DNA of 64,000 bases from positions 41,904-105,903 of the forward strand of contig JASHOG010000018.1 in assembly GCA_030041225.1 (NCBI GenBank), read 5' to 3'. Position numbers and translations under genes: made by a program. The notes beneath the pieces were generated by a model, which saw only the letters and a list, made by a program, of their open reading frames with translations, did no database searches and had not been told where the DNA came from. Position 1 is the first letter of the stretch; each line of letters opens with the position of its first letter. This DNA comes from Vulcanimicrobiota bacterium (lineage in GTDB: Bacteria; Vulcanimicrobiota; Vulcanimicrobiia; Vulcanimicrobiales; Vulcanimicrobiaceae). Shown in pieces: positions 9,336-17,222 of the stretch.

Positions 9336-10070
9336 CTAGAGAATTCGGATCGAGCGCTCGTAGGTAATGTGCACCGGCACGGGCGCGAGGCTGCCGCCGG
9401 TGAGGACACCGTCGATCGTGAGGCGCGCGTCGAGCGCCAGCAGCAACGCTTCGTTTGCGTCGTAGTAGGCGGTTCCGTCGAGGTGGATGCGCCCGTCGAT
9501 CCTCGCGGTGTGCACCGGTAGCGGTCCATGCACTTTCCCGTCCGCTTGGAACTCAACGCCTACAACTTTTCTCCCGTCGATGATCCCCGGGGTACCCGGA
9601 CGCAATGACCCCTCGAGGTCGCCGCCCCCAACAGGTGAGGCGGCAGCAAACGGCACGGGGTTGTGAAGCGCGCGGAGGTCGTGAATTGTTGCGGCGTCGA
9701 GCCGAATGCTAAACGGTTGATTAAGGATCGTCAGAAAATCGGGGTCGTCATCGAGGCGGTCCTCGAGGCTTCCATCGGGAAGCAGCGCCTGCGCGAACCG
9801 CGCCTGCTCCGCCGTCTTGCCCGTCGCGTCCGTTCGCGTGCAATCCACCTGCGCCACGAACTCGGTCGCCGCTCCCGAGGGCTTGACCGAGAGCGTTTCC
9901 AGTCCGGAGTACGAGATGCGCGTGACCGCCGCGGCCACGCCGACGCGATAGACGTCCTCCCCGGCGATGCGAAAGCGCATCGGGGGAGTCTCTGCAGATA
10001 GGGCCAGAAGGCTCAGAGCGCCCACCGCGGCCGTCGCTTGAAGGATTATACCTCGCACCGGTATCATCAT
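9336..10070 (-). CDS. Exported hypothetical protein, 244 aa
   Basis: The N-terminus (MMIPVRGIILQATAAVGALSLLALSAE) looks like a signal peptide or anchor. The rest is strand-rich without recognised motifs: FRIAGEDVYRVGVAAAVTRISYSG, FSIRLDAATIHDLRALHNPVPFA, ARIDGRIHLDGTAYYDANEALLLALDARLTIDG. The last part has the look of a repeated beta-sandwich that ends with ITYERSIRIL. No function can be assigned. It is divergent from the GH125 gene with only 7 bp between start codons, so they may share control. A TATAAT-like hexamer lies inside the first codons, so a later start cannot be excluded. Confidence 0.55.
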   Translation of the reverse strand: MMIPVRGIILQATAAVGALSLLALSAETPPMRFRIAGEDVYRVGVAAAVTRISYSGLETLSVKPSGAATEFVAQVDCTRTDATGKTAEQARFAQALLPDGSLEDRLDDDPDFLTILNQPFSIRLDAATIHDLRALHNPVPFAAASPVGGGDLEGSLRPGTPGIIDGRKVVGVEFQADGKVHGPLPVHTARIDGRIHLDGTAYYDANEALLLALDARLTIDGVLTGGSLAPVPVHITYERSIRIL

Positions 10071-10077
10071 ACACGAA

Positions 10078-11307
10078 ATGGTGCAGTCGGCGCGCTACCG
10101 TAGCGTCTTACTCTGCGTAGTTGCATGTTGCTCCATCGCGGCGACGACGGTATCGGGCCGTGTTGCAACCCTCTGGGCGATCTATTCGAACGCGACGAAC
10201 GACGCATATAGCCGCCACGCCGTGATCGAGCCCGACGGGACGACGTTCATCTCCAGCGGCGATATCGACATGGAATGGCTGCGGGACTCGAGCGCGGTTT
10301 TGCTCGCCTACCTCCAGGAGGCGCGCACCAAACCCGCCGTCCGCGCGATGATTCGGGGGGCGATCGCGCGCCAGGAACGCTATATCCTCATTGACCCGTA
10401 CGCGAACGCCTTCACCGATGACTATAGAGTGGCCGAACGCAAGTTTGAGGTGGACTCCCTGCTCTATCCGATCCGTCTTGCGTTTCATTACTGGCGCACG
10501 GTCGGCGATGCATCGATTTTCACGCCGGAGGCACAGCGCGCGTACACCCTAATCCTGCGCACGCTCCGGACGGAGCAGCGCCACGCGACGCGCTCGCACT
10601 ACCGCAGCAACTCGCTCCTCGGCGGCGATGACGGGATGCCCTTCGGGTACACCGGTATGATCTGGACGGGCTTTCGCCCCTCCGACGACCCCGCACAGTA
10701 CCCCTATAACATCCCGCAGAACATGTTCGCGGTCGTCGAGCTTCAGCAACTGAGCGAGATCGAGCGCCAGGTCTACCATGATCAGCGCGATGCCGAAGAA
10801 GCCTGGGGGCTCAGCGTTCAGGTCGAGAACGCCATCGAGCGGTACGGTATCGTCTTCATCCCGAACTTCGGCCGCGTCTACGCCTATGAGGTGGATGGCC
10901 TCGGCCACGCGAACCTGATGGACGACGCGAACATCCCTTCGTTGCTCTCTGCGCCGTACTTCGGGTATCTGAGCGTTCGCGATTCCATCTATCAAGCGAC
11001 GCGGCGCTTCGTGCTCTCACCTGCCGATCCATATTTTTATCAAGGACGCTACGCCCAGGGAATCGGCAGCGCTCACACGCCGCGCGGCTACGTTTGGCCA
11101 CTCGCGCTGATCGTGCAGGCGCTTACGTCGATCGATCCCGCTGAGAAGCAGCGCGTGCTCGGTTACCTTGCCGCGTCAGACACGGGGAATCACGTGCTCC
11201 ACGAGTCCTTCGACGTCAACGATCCACGCCATTACACGCGCGCGGACTTCGCCTGGCCGAACGCGCTCTTTACCGAGCTGGACGTACCCGCTCCCGGCGG
11301 TTCTTGA
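10078..11307 (+). CDS. Glycoside hydrolase family 125, exo-alpha-1,6-mannosidase type
   Basis: GH125 (formerly DUF1237) enzymes remove non-reducing alpha-1,6-mannose in a metal-independent inverting reaction. The 409-residue protein carries a hydrophobic N-terminal export signal (RSVLLCVVACCSIAATTVSG) and the family blocks: TFISSGDIDMEWLRDSSAV, GGDDGMPFGYTGMIWTGFRPSDD, YPYNIPQNMFAVVEL, ANLMDDANIPSLLSAPYFGY, QGIGSAHTPRGYVWPLALI and LHESFDVNDP. Export suggests a periplasmic or surface role in mannan or glycoprotein trimming. A candidate promoter, TTGAAG-N18-TATCAT, ends just upstream of the ATG. The 3' end overlaps the convergent small gene by 38 bp. Confidence 0.92.
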   Translation: MVQSARYRSVLLCVVACCSIAATTVSGRVATLWAIYSNATNDAYSRHAVIEPDGTTFISSGDIDMEWLRDSSAVLLAYLQEARTKPAVRAMIRGAIARQERYILIDPYANAFTDDYRVAERKFEVDSLLYPIRLAFHYWRTVGDASIFTPEAQRAYTLILRTLRTEQRHATRSHYRSNSLLGGDDGMPFGYTGMIWTGFRPSDDPAQYPYNIPQNMFAVVELQQLSEIERQVYHDQRDAEEAWGLSVQVENAIERYGIVFIPNFGRVYAYEVDGLGHANLMDDANIPSLLSAPYFGYLSVRDSIYQATRRFVLSPADPYFYQGRYAQGIGSAHTPRGYVWPLALIVQALTSIDPAEKQRVLGYLAASDTGNHVLHESFDVNDPRHYTRADFAWPNALFTELDVPAPGGS

Positions 11308-11605
11308 CGTAGAAGCGAACGTCTGCGGTCGATCCGCAGACGACCACAGCGTCGGGGTCGGCGAAAGTGCGCCCGTCAATGTTGAGCGTGTAATCACCTT
11401 CGCACAAACCGCTCAACGTACGATGCATGCTGCGCGAGAACTTGTCCGCAGGCGCGAGTTCACCGATCGCCTCGCGTACGGCAAGCGCGAGCAACTCACG
11501 AACGCGCAGCGGTGTCGCAAAGCTGAAGACCGTCGCGCCGCCATGGGCGACGGCTTCGAGATCGAGCGGAATTCTAACGCGGATCACGCCTCCGTCCTTT
11601 TGCAT
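11270..11605 (-). CDS. Small hypothetical protein, 111 aa
   Basis: The family is not recognised. The start at 11605 is preferred over the track start at 11875 because an AGGGAG Shine-Dalgarno sits just before the ATG and the upstream 90 residues are the shadow of the opposite-strand gene. The protein begins with a beta strand (GGVIRVRIPLDLEAVA), continues with ATVFSFATPLRVRELLALAVREAI and ends GDYTLNIDGRTFADPDAVVVCGSTADVRFYV. That order of strands and a helix could be a ubiquitin-like beta-grasp, but this is a guess. It overlaps the GH125 3' end convergently and is divergent from the proline-rich membrane protein. Confidence 0.5.
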   Translation of the reverse strand: MQKDGGVIRVRIPLDLEAVAHGGATVFSFATPLRVRELLALAVREAIGELAPADKFSRSMHRTLSGLCEGDYTLNIDGRTFADPDAVVVCGSTADVRFYVKNRRERVRPAR

Positions 11606-11650
11606 CTCCCTAGGAGCTGCCTGCCGTCGTAGCGTACAGATACCGAGTAG

Positions 11651-12427
11651 ATGCGCTACACGCCGCGCCGCCGTCGAGGCGACGAGGAACACGAAGGCGG
11701 AGGACTCCCGGTCATTCCGTTGGTGGTGATCGTCGTTTTCGCGGGCTTGCTGCTCGGCGGTGTGCTCGCGCATTTCTTTGGCAGTCGTAGTCCGGTGCCT
11801 CAAGAGGCGATGAGTCCACCGATCGTGACACCGGTTCCAAGCCCGACGCCGTCGCGCTTCCCTCCACTCTCGCAACGCAGGCGCGTGCGCATGCTCGCGA
11901 GCTCTCCGAAGCCGAGTCCCCGTCCCTCCGCCTCAGCGACACCGATGCCGAGTCCGTCACCGGTCGCGACGATAGCGCCGACCGTGAACGCTACGATAGC
12001 CGCAACGCAAGCTGCGGCAACTGCGACTCCGCAAAACAATCTCACGCCGCACGCTGCTCCCGCGACAACGTTGCCGGCCGTGATCACTGCGAGTCCCGCT
12101 CCTGCCGCGTCGGCGACACCGCGTCCGCGGGAGGGCACCGGCATGGAAACCAGCGATCCTGCAGAGGTCGTGCGCGCGTATCTCTATGCGCTCGCGCGCG
12201 ACAATACATTGCAGGCGCGCGCGTATCTCGCTTCCGGTTCACCCGAGGAGCCGTTTATGCGTGACGATGCGCGCGTCGGTGCGGTCGAATCCAGCTCGAA
12301 CGGCGACGGCACGTACCTTGTCATCGCCGACGTGCACGCAAAGAGCGGAAACTACCGCGTCACGTGCACCGTCGCGGCCTTACCGCAAGGCATGGTGATC
12401 ACGGATCACTTCTACCTAAAGCCGTAG
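11651..12427 (+). CDS. Single-pass membrane protein with Pro/Ser/Ala linker and C-terminal NTF2-like domain
   Basis: A basic N-terminus precedes one membrane segment (LPVIPLVVIVVFAGLLLGGVLAHFF, about residues 19-43). A disordered linker of Pro, Ser, Thr and Ala spans about residues 50-165. The C-terminal 90 residues read PAEVVRAYLYALARDNTLQARAYLASGSPEE and end in strands TYLVIADVHAKSGNYRVTCTVAALPQGMVITDHFYLKP, the pattern of DUF4878/NTF2-like periplasmic domains. The protein is probably inner-membrane anchored with the domain outside the cytoplasm. Its role is unknown. It ends 3 bp before the convergent sufU gene. Confidence 0.6.
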   Translation: MRYTPRRRRGDEEHEGGGLPVIPLVVIVVFAGLLLGGVLAHFFGSRSPVPQEAMSPPIVTPVPSPTPSRFPPLSQRRRVRMLASSPKPSPRPSASATPMPSPSPVATIAPTVNATIAATQAAATATPQNNLTPHAAPATTLPAVITASPAPAASATPRPREGTGMETSDPAEVVRAYLYALARDNTLQARAYLASGSPEEPFMRDDARVGAVESSSNGDGTYLVIADVHAKSGNYRVTCTVAALPQGMVITDHFYLKP

Positions 12428-12430
12428 GGG

Positions 12431-12823
12431 CTATTCCTCATCCGGCCACGCAGCGAGGCTGCCGATTGCCGCGGTCTTGAGGACGCGCAAACCGAGCATG
12501 GCGCATTTCATGCGCGTCGGGCTGATGCCGATGCCGACATTCTCGAGCACGACGTCTTTCGAGAGCCTCGCGACTGCTTCAAGCGGCATACCGATGGCCG
12601 ACTCCGTGAGCATCGATGCCGATGCTTGACTGATCGCGCAGCCTTTGCCGGAGAAGCGAACGTCGCGCACGATCCCGTCGCCGTCGACTCGTAGCTCCAT
12701 GCGAATGACGTCGCCGCAGAGTGGGTTGAGCTCTTCCGCGCTGACCGTCGGGTTTTCCAAGTGCCCGAAGTTGCGAGGATTGCGGTAGTGATCGAGGATG
12801 TAGTCTCGGTAGAAGTCTTCCAC
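12431..12823 (-). CDS. sufU: Fe-S cluster assembly scaffold/sulfur acceptor SufU
   Basis: This 130-residue IscU-fold protein begins VEDFYRDYILDHYRNPRNFG. Its three conserved cysteines are in NPLCGDVI (Cys36), GKGCAISQASASML (Cys62) and TRMKCAMLGL (Cys107). It accepts sulfur from SufS and either carries zinc or builds clusters. The GTG at 12823 is chosen because homology begins there; the longer track ORF is a shadow of sufS. It follows sufS by 20 bp as the last gene of the operon sufC-sufD-sufS-sufU. Confidence 0.93.
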   Translation of the reverse strand: MEDFYRDYILDHYRNPRNFGHLENPTVSAEELNPLCGDVIRMELRVDGDGIVRDVRFSGKGCAISQASASMLTESAIGMPLEAVARLSKDVVLENVGIGISPTRMKCAMLGLRVLKTAAIGSLAAWPDEE

Positions 12824-12843
12824 GCGATCTCTATACCTACGAG

Positions 12844-14088
12844 CTAGAGTTTGAAGATGCGCGCGGCCTTCTCGAGCGCGAGCGCGAGAGCGTCGACGTC
12901 CTCTTCGGTGTTGTAGAGGTAGAAGGAGGCGCGGGCAGTCGAATGCCAGCCCATCTTCTCCATGAGGGGCATCGTGCAATGATGACCCGCGCGAACGCAG
13001 ACGCCTTCCGTATCCAGAATTGAGGCGACGTCATGCGCATGAACGTCACCGAGATTGAAGGAGAGAACACCGCCGGTATGATTGGGGTTTTTTGGCCCAT
13101 AGACGACCAGGCCGTGAGCCGCGAGCGTCATGAGGCGCTCGAGTGCGTAGCGCGTGATCCGCTTCTCGTGCTCGCGAATCCAGCCGAGCCCGACATCCGC
13201 GAGGTAGTCGATGGCAGAACCGAAGGCAATCGCGTCGGCGATGTTGCTCGTTCCGGCTTCGAACTTCCACGGCGGCTCATTGAACGTCGTACGATCGTAC
13301 GCGACGGTGCGGATCATGTCGCCGCCGGAAAGAAACGGAGGCATAGACTCGAGGAGCGAGCGTCTGCCGTAGAGCGCGCCGATGCCGGTGGGTCCGAGCA
13401 TCTTGTGCGCGCTGAAAGCGTAGAAGTCACAGTCGAGAGCAGCGACGTCGACCGGAAGGTGTGGCGCCGCCTGTGCGCCATCGACGACGACCAGCGCTCC
13501 CGCAGCGCGAGCGCGCGGAATGATCGTGTCGAGCGGCTGGATTGTGCCGAGCGTGTTGCCGACGTGCGCAATCGAGAGGATCTTACAGCCTTCAAGGAGG
13601 CGATCGATGCCGTCGAGGACGAGCATGCCGCGTTCGTCGATAGGGATGAAACGCACCGTCGCGCCCGTACGCTGTGCGAGCAGCTGCCACGGAACCAGAT
13701 TTGAGTGATGCTCGAGCTCCGTGAGAAGAATCGTGTCGCCGGCGTGGACGTTTGCGTGTCCCCACGCGTAGGCGACGAGATTGATGGACTCGGTCGTGTT
13801 GCGTGTCCAGACAAGTTCGCCGGGCGCACAGTTGATGAAGCGTGCGACGCGAGCACGGGCGGCCTCGAAGGCTTCGGTCGCGTGCGCCGCGATCTCATAG
13901 ACGCCGCGATGGATGTTCGCGTTGTATTCGCGGTAGTACGTGTCGAGTGCGTCGATGACGCTCTGAGGTTTCTGCGACGTCGCGGCCGAGTCAAGGTAGA
14001 CGAGGCGTTTGCCGCGTGAGGTCGGTCTCGCGAAGATCGGGAAGTCGGCGCGTATCTCCTGCGCGGAGCGCTCGCGAAGATGGATCAC
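12844..14088 (-). CDS. sufS: Cysteine desulfurase SufS
   Basis: SufS is a PLP enzyme that removes sulfur from cysteine and passes it as a persulfide. The 414-residue group II desulfurase shows LVYLDSAATSQKP, YNANIHRGVYEIA, the PLP lysine in FYAFSAHKMLGPTGIGALYG, FEAGTSNIADA, and the active-site cysteine in VRAGHHCTMPLM. The fold is cytoplasmic. The ATG overlaps the sufD stop as ATGA, and sufU follows directly, the usual SufS/SufU partnership. Confidence 0.96.
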   Translation of the reverse strand: MIHLRERSAQEIRADFPIFARPTSRGKRLVYLDSAATSQKPQSVIDALDTYYREYNANIHRGVYEIAAHATEAFEAARARVARFINCAPGELVWTRNTTESINLVAYAWGHANVHAGDTILLTELEHHSNLVPWQLLAQRTGATVRFIPIDERGMLVLDGIDRLLEGCKILSIAHVGNTLGTIQPLDTIIPRARAAGALVVVDGAQAAPHLPVDVAALDCDFYAFSAHKMLGPTGIGALYGRRSLLESMPPFLSGGDMIRTVAYDRTTFNEPPWKFEAGTSNIADAIAFGSAIDYLADVGLGWIREHEKRITRYALERLMTLAAHGLVVYGPKNPNHTGGVLSFNLGDVHAHDVASILDTEGVCVRAGHHCTMPLMEKMGWHSTARASFYLYNTEEDVDALALALEKAARIFKL

Positions 14089-15227
14089 TGCGCTCTCGCC
14101 GCGAGCCTTTCGCGGATCTCCTCGCGCAACTGCGCCGGATAACGCTCGACCGCAGGTTCGAAGAAGCCCAGGGTTACCATGCGCTCTGCTTGCTCCCGGT
14201 CGATGCCTCGCGTCGTCATGTAGAAGAGCATCTCGCCGTCGAGCGCGCCGACGGTCGCACCGTGGTACGCCTTCACGTCGTTTGCACCGATCTCGAGTGC
14301 GGGGACCGAGTCGATATGTGCGCTCGGCGAGAGCAGCAGCGCATCATCGCGTAGGGACGCGTCGCTCTTCTGCGCATGTTCCGCGATGCGAATGTTGCCG
14401 ACGTACCGCCCTTGCCCACGTTCGTTTGCCGCCGACCGCACGATCGTCTGAGAACGCGCACCGCCGACACGATGATCGACGGTCGAACGAAGATCGACGT
14501 GTTGCCGGTCACTCGGGAAAAAGAGGCTGACGATCTGCGCGTCCGCACCCTGCGCGAGCAGGCGCACGTCGATCTCTCCGACGACGAGCTCCGCGCCGAG
14601 ATCGGCCGTCAGAATCTCGATGCTCGCATCTTTTCCCGGCAGCGCGGCGCGCGTGCTGAAGAAGCGAGAGTCATCGTCGAGGACCTGCAGCGTCGCCAAA
14701 CGCGCCTCGCTGCCTTCACCGGTGACGATCTCGGTGATCCCGCAGACGAAGGCATGCGCTCCGCCGTCGATGCGCTCGATGATCATCGCGCGCGCGCCGC
14801 GCTCCACGTGAATGCTCGTGTATGGGAAGAGCGTGCTTTCTCTCGCGCGATACGTAACGACGATCGGCTCCTCGACGTCGATGCCGCTCGGGACGCTGAC
14901 AAACGCGTACCGGTTGGCAAAGGCCAGTGCGAGCGCGCCGTACTTCGTTTGAGATGCCGCGCTCATGCCGAGGCTCGGGGGCGCCGCTCCGACTCGTACA
15001 CGCGCGTCGCTGCAAGCGATCTCGACGCTCCCCCCTGCAGGGTCGAGCTCGAGATCGTCGACGCCAACGGCATCCAGATCGACGCGCCAGTAACGGCTCG
15101 GCCGTTCTCGTCCGGACCGCAGTTCGAAAAATCGTTGGAGCGCTGCGGTGCGCGTTTCGAGAGAGAACTGTGCGTCGGCAAAGGGCGCCAGGCGCGTGAA
15201 GGGCGCCGCGGGCGCTCGGCTAAGCAA
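14085..15227 (-). CDS. sufD: Fe-S cluster assembly protein SufD
   Basis: SufD pairs with SufB and SufC in the SufBCD scaffold. The C-terminal part is diagnostic: IEIGANDVKAYHGATVGALDGEMLFYMTTRGIDREQAERMVTLGFF, with the SufD-type His in HGAT. A beta-helical core precedes it (HVERGARAMIIERIDGGAHAF, AQIVSLFFPSDRQHVDLRSTVDH). The track start at 15317 would overlap sufC by about 100 bp with low-complexity residues. I prefer the TTG at 15227, within TTGCTTAG, overlapping the sufC stop, giving 380 residues. The surprising point is that sufB is absent from this cluster. Confidence 0.88.
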   Translation of the reverse strand: MLSRAPAAPFTRLAPFADAQFSLETRTAALQRFFELRSGRERPSRYWRVDLDAVGVDDLELDPAGGSVEIACSDARVRVGAAPPSLGMSAASQTKYGALALAFANRYAFVSVPSGIDVEEPIVVTYRARESTLFPYTSIHVERGARAMIIERIDGGAHAFVCGITEIVTGEGSEARLATLQVLDDDSRFFSTRAALPGKDASIEILTADLGAELVVGEIDVRLLAQGADAQIVSLFFPSDRQHVDLRSTVDHRVGGARSQTIVRSAANERGQGRYVGNIRIAEHAQKSDASLRDDALLLSPSAHIDSVPALEIGANDVKAYHGATVGALDGEMLFYMTTRGIDREQAERMVTLGFFEPAVERYPAQLREEIRERLAARAQ

Positions 15228-15996
15228 CGGCTCCGCTCTCCGCGCGCACGACCTCGTACCCTTCGCGCTCGATGCGGTTGGCGAGCTCCACGTTCCCGGT
15301 CTTGACGATGCGGCCATCGAGCATCACGTGCACGACATCGGGCTTGATGTAACGGAGGATGCGCGGATAGTGTGTGATGACAAGCAATCCCGTCGCGCGT
15401 CCCTCGTCGCTCGACCGCAGAGCGGCAATCGTCTCACCGATGTGGCGAAGCGCGTCGATGTCGAGGCCCGAATCCGTTTCGTCGAGAATCGCGTAGCGCG
15501 GCGCGAGCACCGCCATTTGCAGCATCTCCAGACGCTTCTTCTCGCCGCCGGAGAAGCCGTCATTGAGGTAGCGCCCGAGGAACGAGGCATCCATGCCGAG
15601 TGCCTCCATTCTCTCGACGAGGAGAGCGCGAAACTTCGCCGGCGTGACATCGCCGCCGGGCTTCACGGCTTGACGCGCGGCGAAGAGAAAGTTCGCAACC
15701 TTGACGCCCGGAATCGCCGCCGGATATTGAAAGGAGAGGAAGAGCCCTGCCTTCGCCCGTTTATCGGGGCTGAGCGTAAGCAAGCTCTGGCCGTCGAGCG
15801 TTGCGCTGCCTGCGGTAACCGCGTAGTGAGGATGCCCGACAAGCGCGAGCGCGAGCGTCGTCTTGCCGCTGCCGTTGGGCCCCATGAGGGCGTGGACGCG
15901 CCCCGGCTCGACCGTCAAATCGATCGACTTGAGGATCTCCTTTCTATCGACCTGACAGCGTAAGCCGGAGATCGAGAGGCCCACTTCAGCGCTCAT
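15220..15996 (-). CDS. sufC: Fe-S cluster assembly ATPase SufC
   Basis: SufC is the ABC-type ATPase that energises cluster assembly on SufB/SufD. Walker A is MGPNGSGKTTLALAL, the signature is GFSGGEKKRLEMLQMA, and Walker B is YAILDETDSGLDIDALRHI, with a following His in VITHYPRIL. All ATPase motifs are intact in 258 residues. The start is placed at the ATG at 15996 (MSAEVGLSISGL). The strong promoter TTGACT-N17-TACGAT upstream would place transcription initiation at or next to this ATG, so the mRNA is probably leaderless. Confidence 0.94.
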   Translation of the reverse strand: MSAEVGLSISGLRCQVDRKEILKSIDLTVEPGRVHALMGPNGSGKTTLALALVGHPHYAVTAGSATLDGQSLLTLSPDKRAKAGLFLSFQYPAAIPGVKVANFLFAARQAVKPGGDVTPAKFRALLVERMEALGMDASFLGRYLNDGFSGGEKKRLEMLQMAVLAPRYAILDETDSGLDIDALRHIGETIAALRSSDEGRATGLLVITHYPRILRYIKPDVVHVMLDGRIVKTGNVELANRIEREGYEVVRAESGAVA

Positions 15997-16003
15997 CTCG
16001 GGT

Positions 16004-16032
16004 ATCGTACGAGGGGGCACTCAGAAAGTCAA
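16004..16032 (-). promoter_or_regulatory. Promoter of the sufCDSU operon
   Basis: On the minus strand, TTGACT (16032-16027) is separated by 17 bp from TACGAT (16009-16004), a near-consensus sigma-70 promoter. Only 7 bp separate the -10 from the sufC ATG, so the transcript is predicted to be leaderless. Confidence 0.75.
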
Positions 16033-16043
16033 GGATAAACTTT
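16025..16043. promoter_or_regulatory. Inverted repeat operator between sufC and the SufR-like gene
   Basis: AAAGT-N9-ACTTT (16025-16029 and 16039-16043) is a perfect inverted repeat. Each arm overlaps one of the two divergent -35 boxes (TTGACT on minus, TTTACT on plus). This is where a SufR-like repressor could block both promoters at once. The binding partner is inferred. Confidence 0.5.
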
Positions 16044-16069
16044 ACTATCTCGCGCCGGAGTGCTAGGAT
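16041..16069 (+). promoter_or_regulatory. Promoter of the SufR-like regulator gene
   Basis: TTTACT (16041-16046) and TAGGAT (16064-16069) are 17 bp apart. The ATG at 16080 is 10 bp beyond the -10, so the leader would be only a few bases long or absent. Confidence 0.65.
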
Positions 16070-16079
16070 ACGGCCAGAT

Positions 16080-16724
16080 ATGCAGGCGGACCGCTTCTTC
16101 AAGACCACGCGGGGGCGCATCGTGGCGGAGCTACGGCGCCGCGGCACGGCCTCGGCGTCGGACCTCGCGCGCGCGTTCGGGCTCTCCCCGAACGCCGTTC
16201 GGCAGCAGCTCGTGCTGCTGGAACGCGACAGCCTCGTGGTGGAGCGGCCCGTTCGGCGGGGGCCGACGAAGCCGACGCTCGAGTTCTCACTGACGAAAGA
16301 GGCGGATGCACTCTTTCCGCAGCGCTACGATCGCCTTCTCGCCTCCGTCCTGCGCGAAGTCCGCGCACGCTTCGGCGAATCGGCGGTCGGCGAGATCTTC
16401 GACGGTATTTCAAAACGCGCCGTTTCCCGAGCAAAGCGTGCCGTGACGGCGAAGGGCGCGGAGGAGCGCGTCGCGCAACTCACGGAGCTGCTGCGGCACG
16501 ACGGCGTCATTGCGGAGTACAGTCTCATCGATGGCGGTTTCGCCGTTCACGAGCACAACTGTCCGTACTCGGAGGTGGCGAAGGAGCATCCCCAGATGTG
16601 CCAAGTCGTGCACCACATGATCGACGAGACGATCGGCGGCGAGCTCGAGCAGACGGAGTCACTCGCAACCGGCGGCAAGGAGTGCCGGTTCGAGATCACT
16701 GGAGCGGCGGCGAAGTCGGCATGA
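16080..16724 (+). CDS. sufR: SufR-like Fe-S-sensing transcriptional regulator
   Basis: This 214-residue DeoR/ArsR-type winged-helix regulator has the HTH at about residues 20-50 (GTASASDLARAFGLSPNAVRQQLVLLERDSLV). The C-terminal cluster-binding pattern of SufR is present: HEHNCPYSEVAKEHPQMCQVVHHM and ECRFEI (Cys161, Cys174, Cys202). SufR represses suf when its cluster is loaded. The gene is divergent from sufC across an 83-bp region whose inverted repeat covers both -35 boxes, which strongly suggests autoregulation plus control of sufCDSU. Confidence 0.88.
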   Translation: MQADRFFKTTRGRIVAELRRRGTASASDLARAFGLSPNAVRQQLVLLERDSLVVERPVRRGPTKPTLEFSLTKEADALFPQRYDRLLASVLREVRARFGESAVGEIFDGISKRAVSRAKRAVTAKGAEERVAQLTELLRHDGVIAEYSLIDGGFAVHEHNCPYSEVAKEHPQMCQVVHHMIDETIGGELEQTESLATGGKECRFEITGAAAKSA

Positions 16725-16733
16725 GGAGCTAGC

Positions 16734-17222
16734 GTGGATTTTGCGAAGTTTCAGCAGTTAGTCGAAGAACGTCCGGGATTCCGCACGATGGAGAATCCAA
16801 CGGCGAGTGGCGAGTACTTCAGCGACTCCTGCGGCGACATGTACAACGTCTTCTTGAGGATCGGGCCCGGCGCGATCATCGAAGATATTACATACTTCAC
16901 GACCGGTTGCGGCTTCGGAACCGCGACCTGCAGCCTCGTCACCGAGATGGCGCGCGGTAAGAGGCTCGAAGAGGCCGAGGCGATCACCGAGCAGGAAGTC
17001 ATGGACGCGCTCGGCGGCTATCCGGAGAAGAAACGTGACTATCCGGGCCGCACCCTCGAAGCGTTGCGTCTGGCGATCGAAGACTACCGCACCAAGGTAG
17101 CAAAGGGTGAGGTTCCCGACTACGCGTCGATGCCCGCTCCGCCACGCCCGCAACCCGCACCCGCGGCACAAGCCGCGCCCGCCGCCGACGGCGACGGAAA
17201 ACTACTCATCAAGCTTCGCTAA
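16734..17222 (+). CDS. IscU/NifU-N-like scaffold protein lacking the third ligand cysteine
   Basis: This 162-residue protein has an IscU-type fold: RTMENPTASGEYFSDSCGDMYNVFLRI (Cys33), then TYFTTGCGFGTATCSLVTEMARGK (Cys59, Cys66). The position where IscU/SufU have their third cysteine reads YPGRTLEALRLAI, with no Cys. The last 35 or so residues are a Pro/Ala-rich tail. The GTG start is 9 bp after the sufR stop, behind GAGGAGC. It could be a carrier, a regulator partner or a degenerate scaffold. Its linkage to sufR suggests a role in sensing or cluster hand-off (inference). Confidence 0.8.
   Translation: MDFAKFQQLVEERPGFRTMENPTASGEYFSDSCGDMYNVFLRIGPGAIIEDITYFTTGCGFGTATCSLVTEMARGKRLEEAEAITEQEVMDALGGYPEKKRDYPGRTLEALRLAIEDYRTKVAKGEVPDYASMPAPPRPQPAPAAQAAPAADGDGKLLIKLR

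Noticed and set aside
12980-13100. Extended N-terminus of SufU from 12979
   Set aside because: The additional 52 residues are a shadow of sufS; homology starts at the GTG at 12823.
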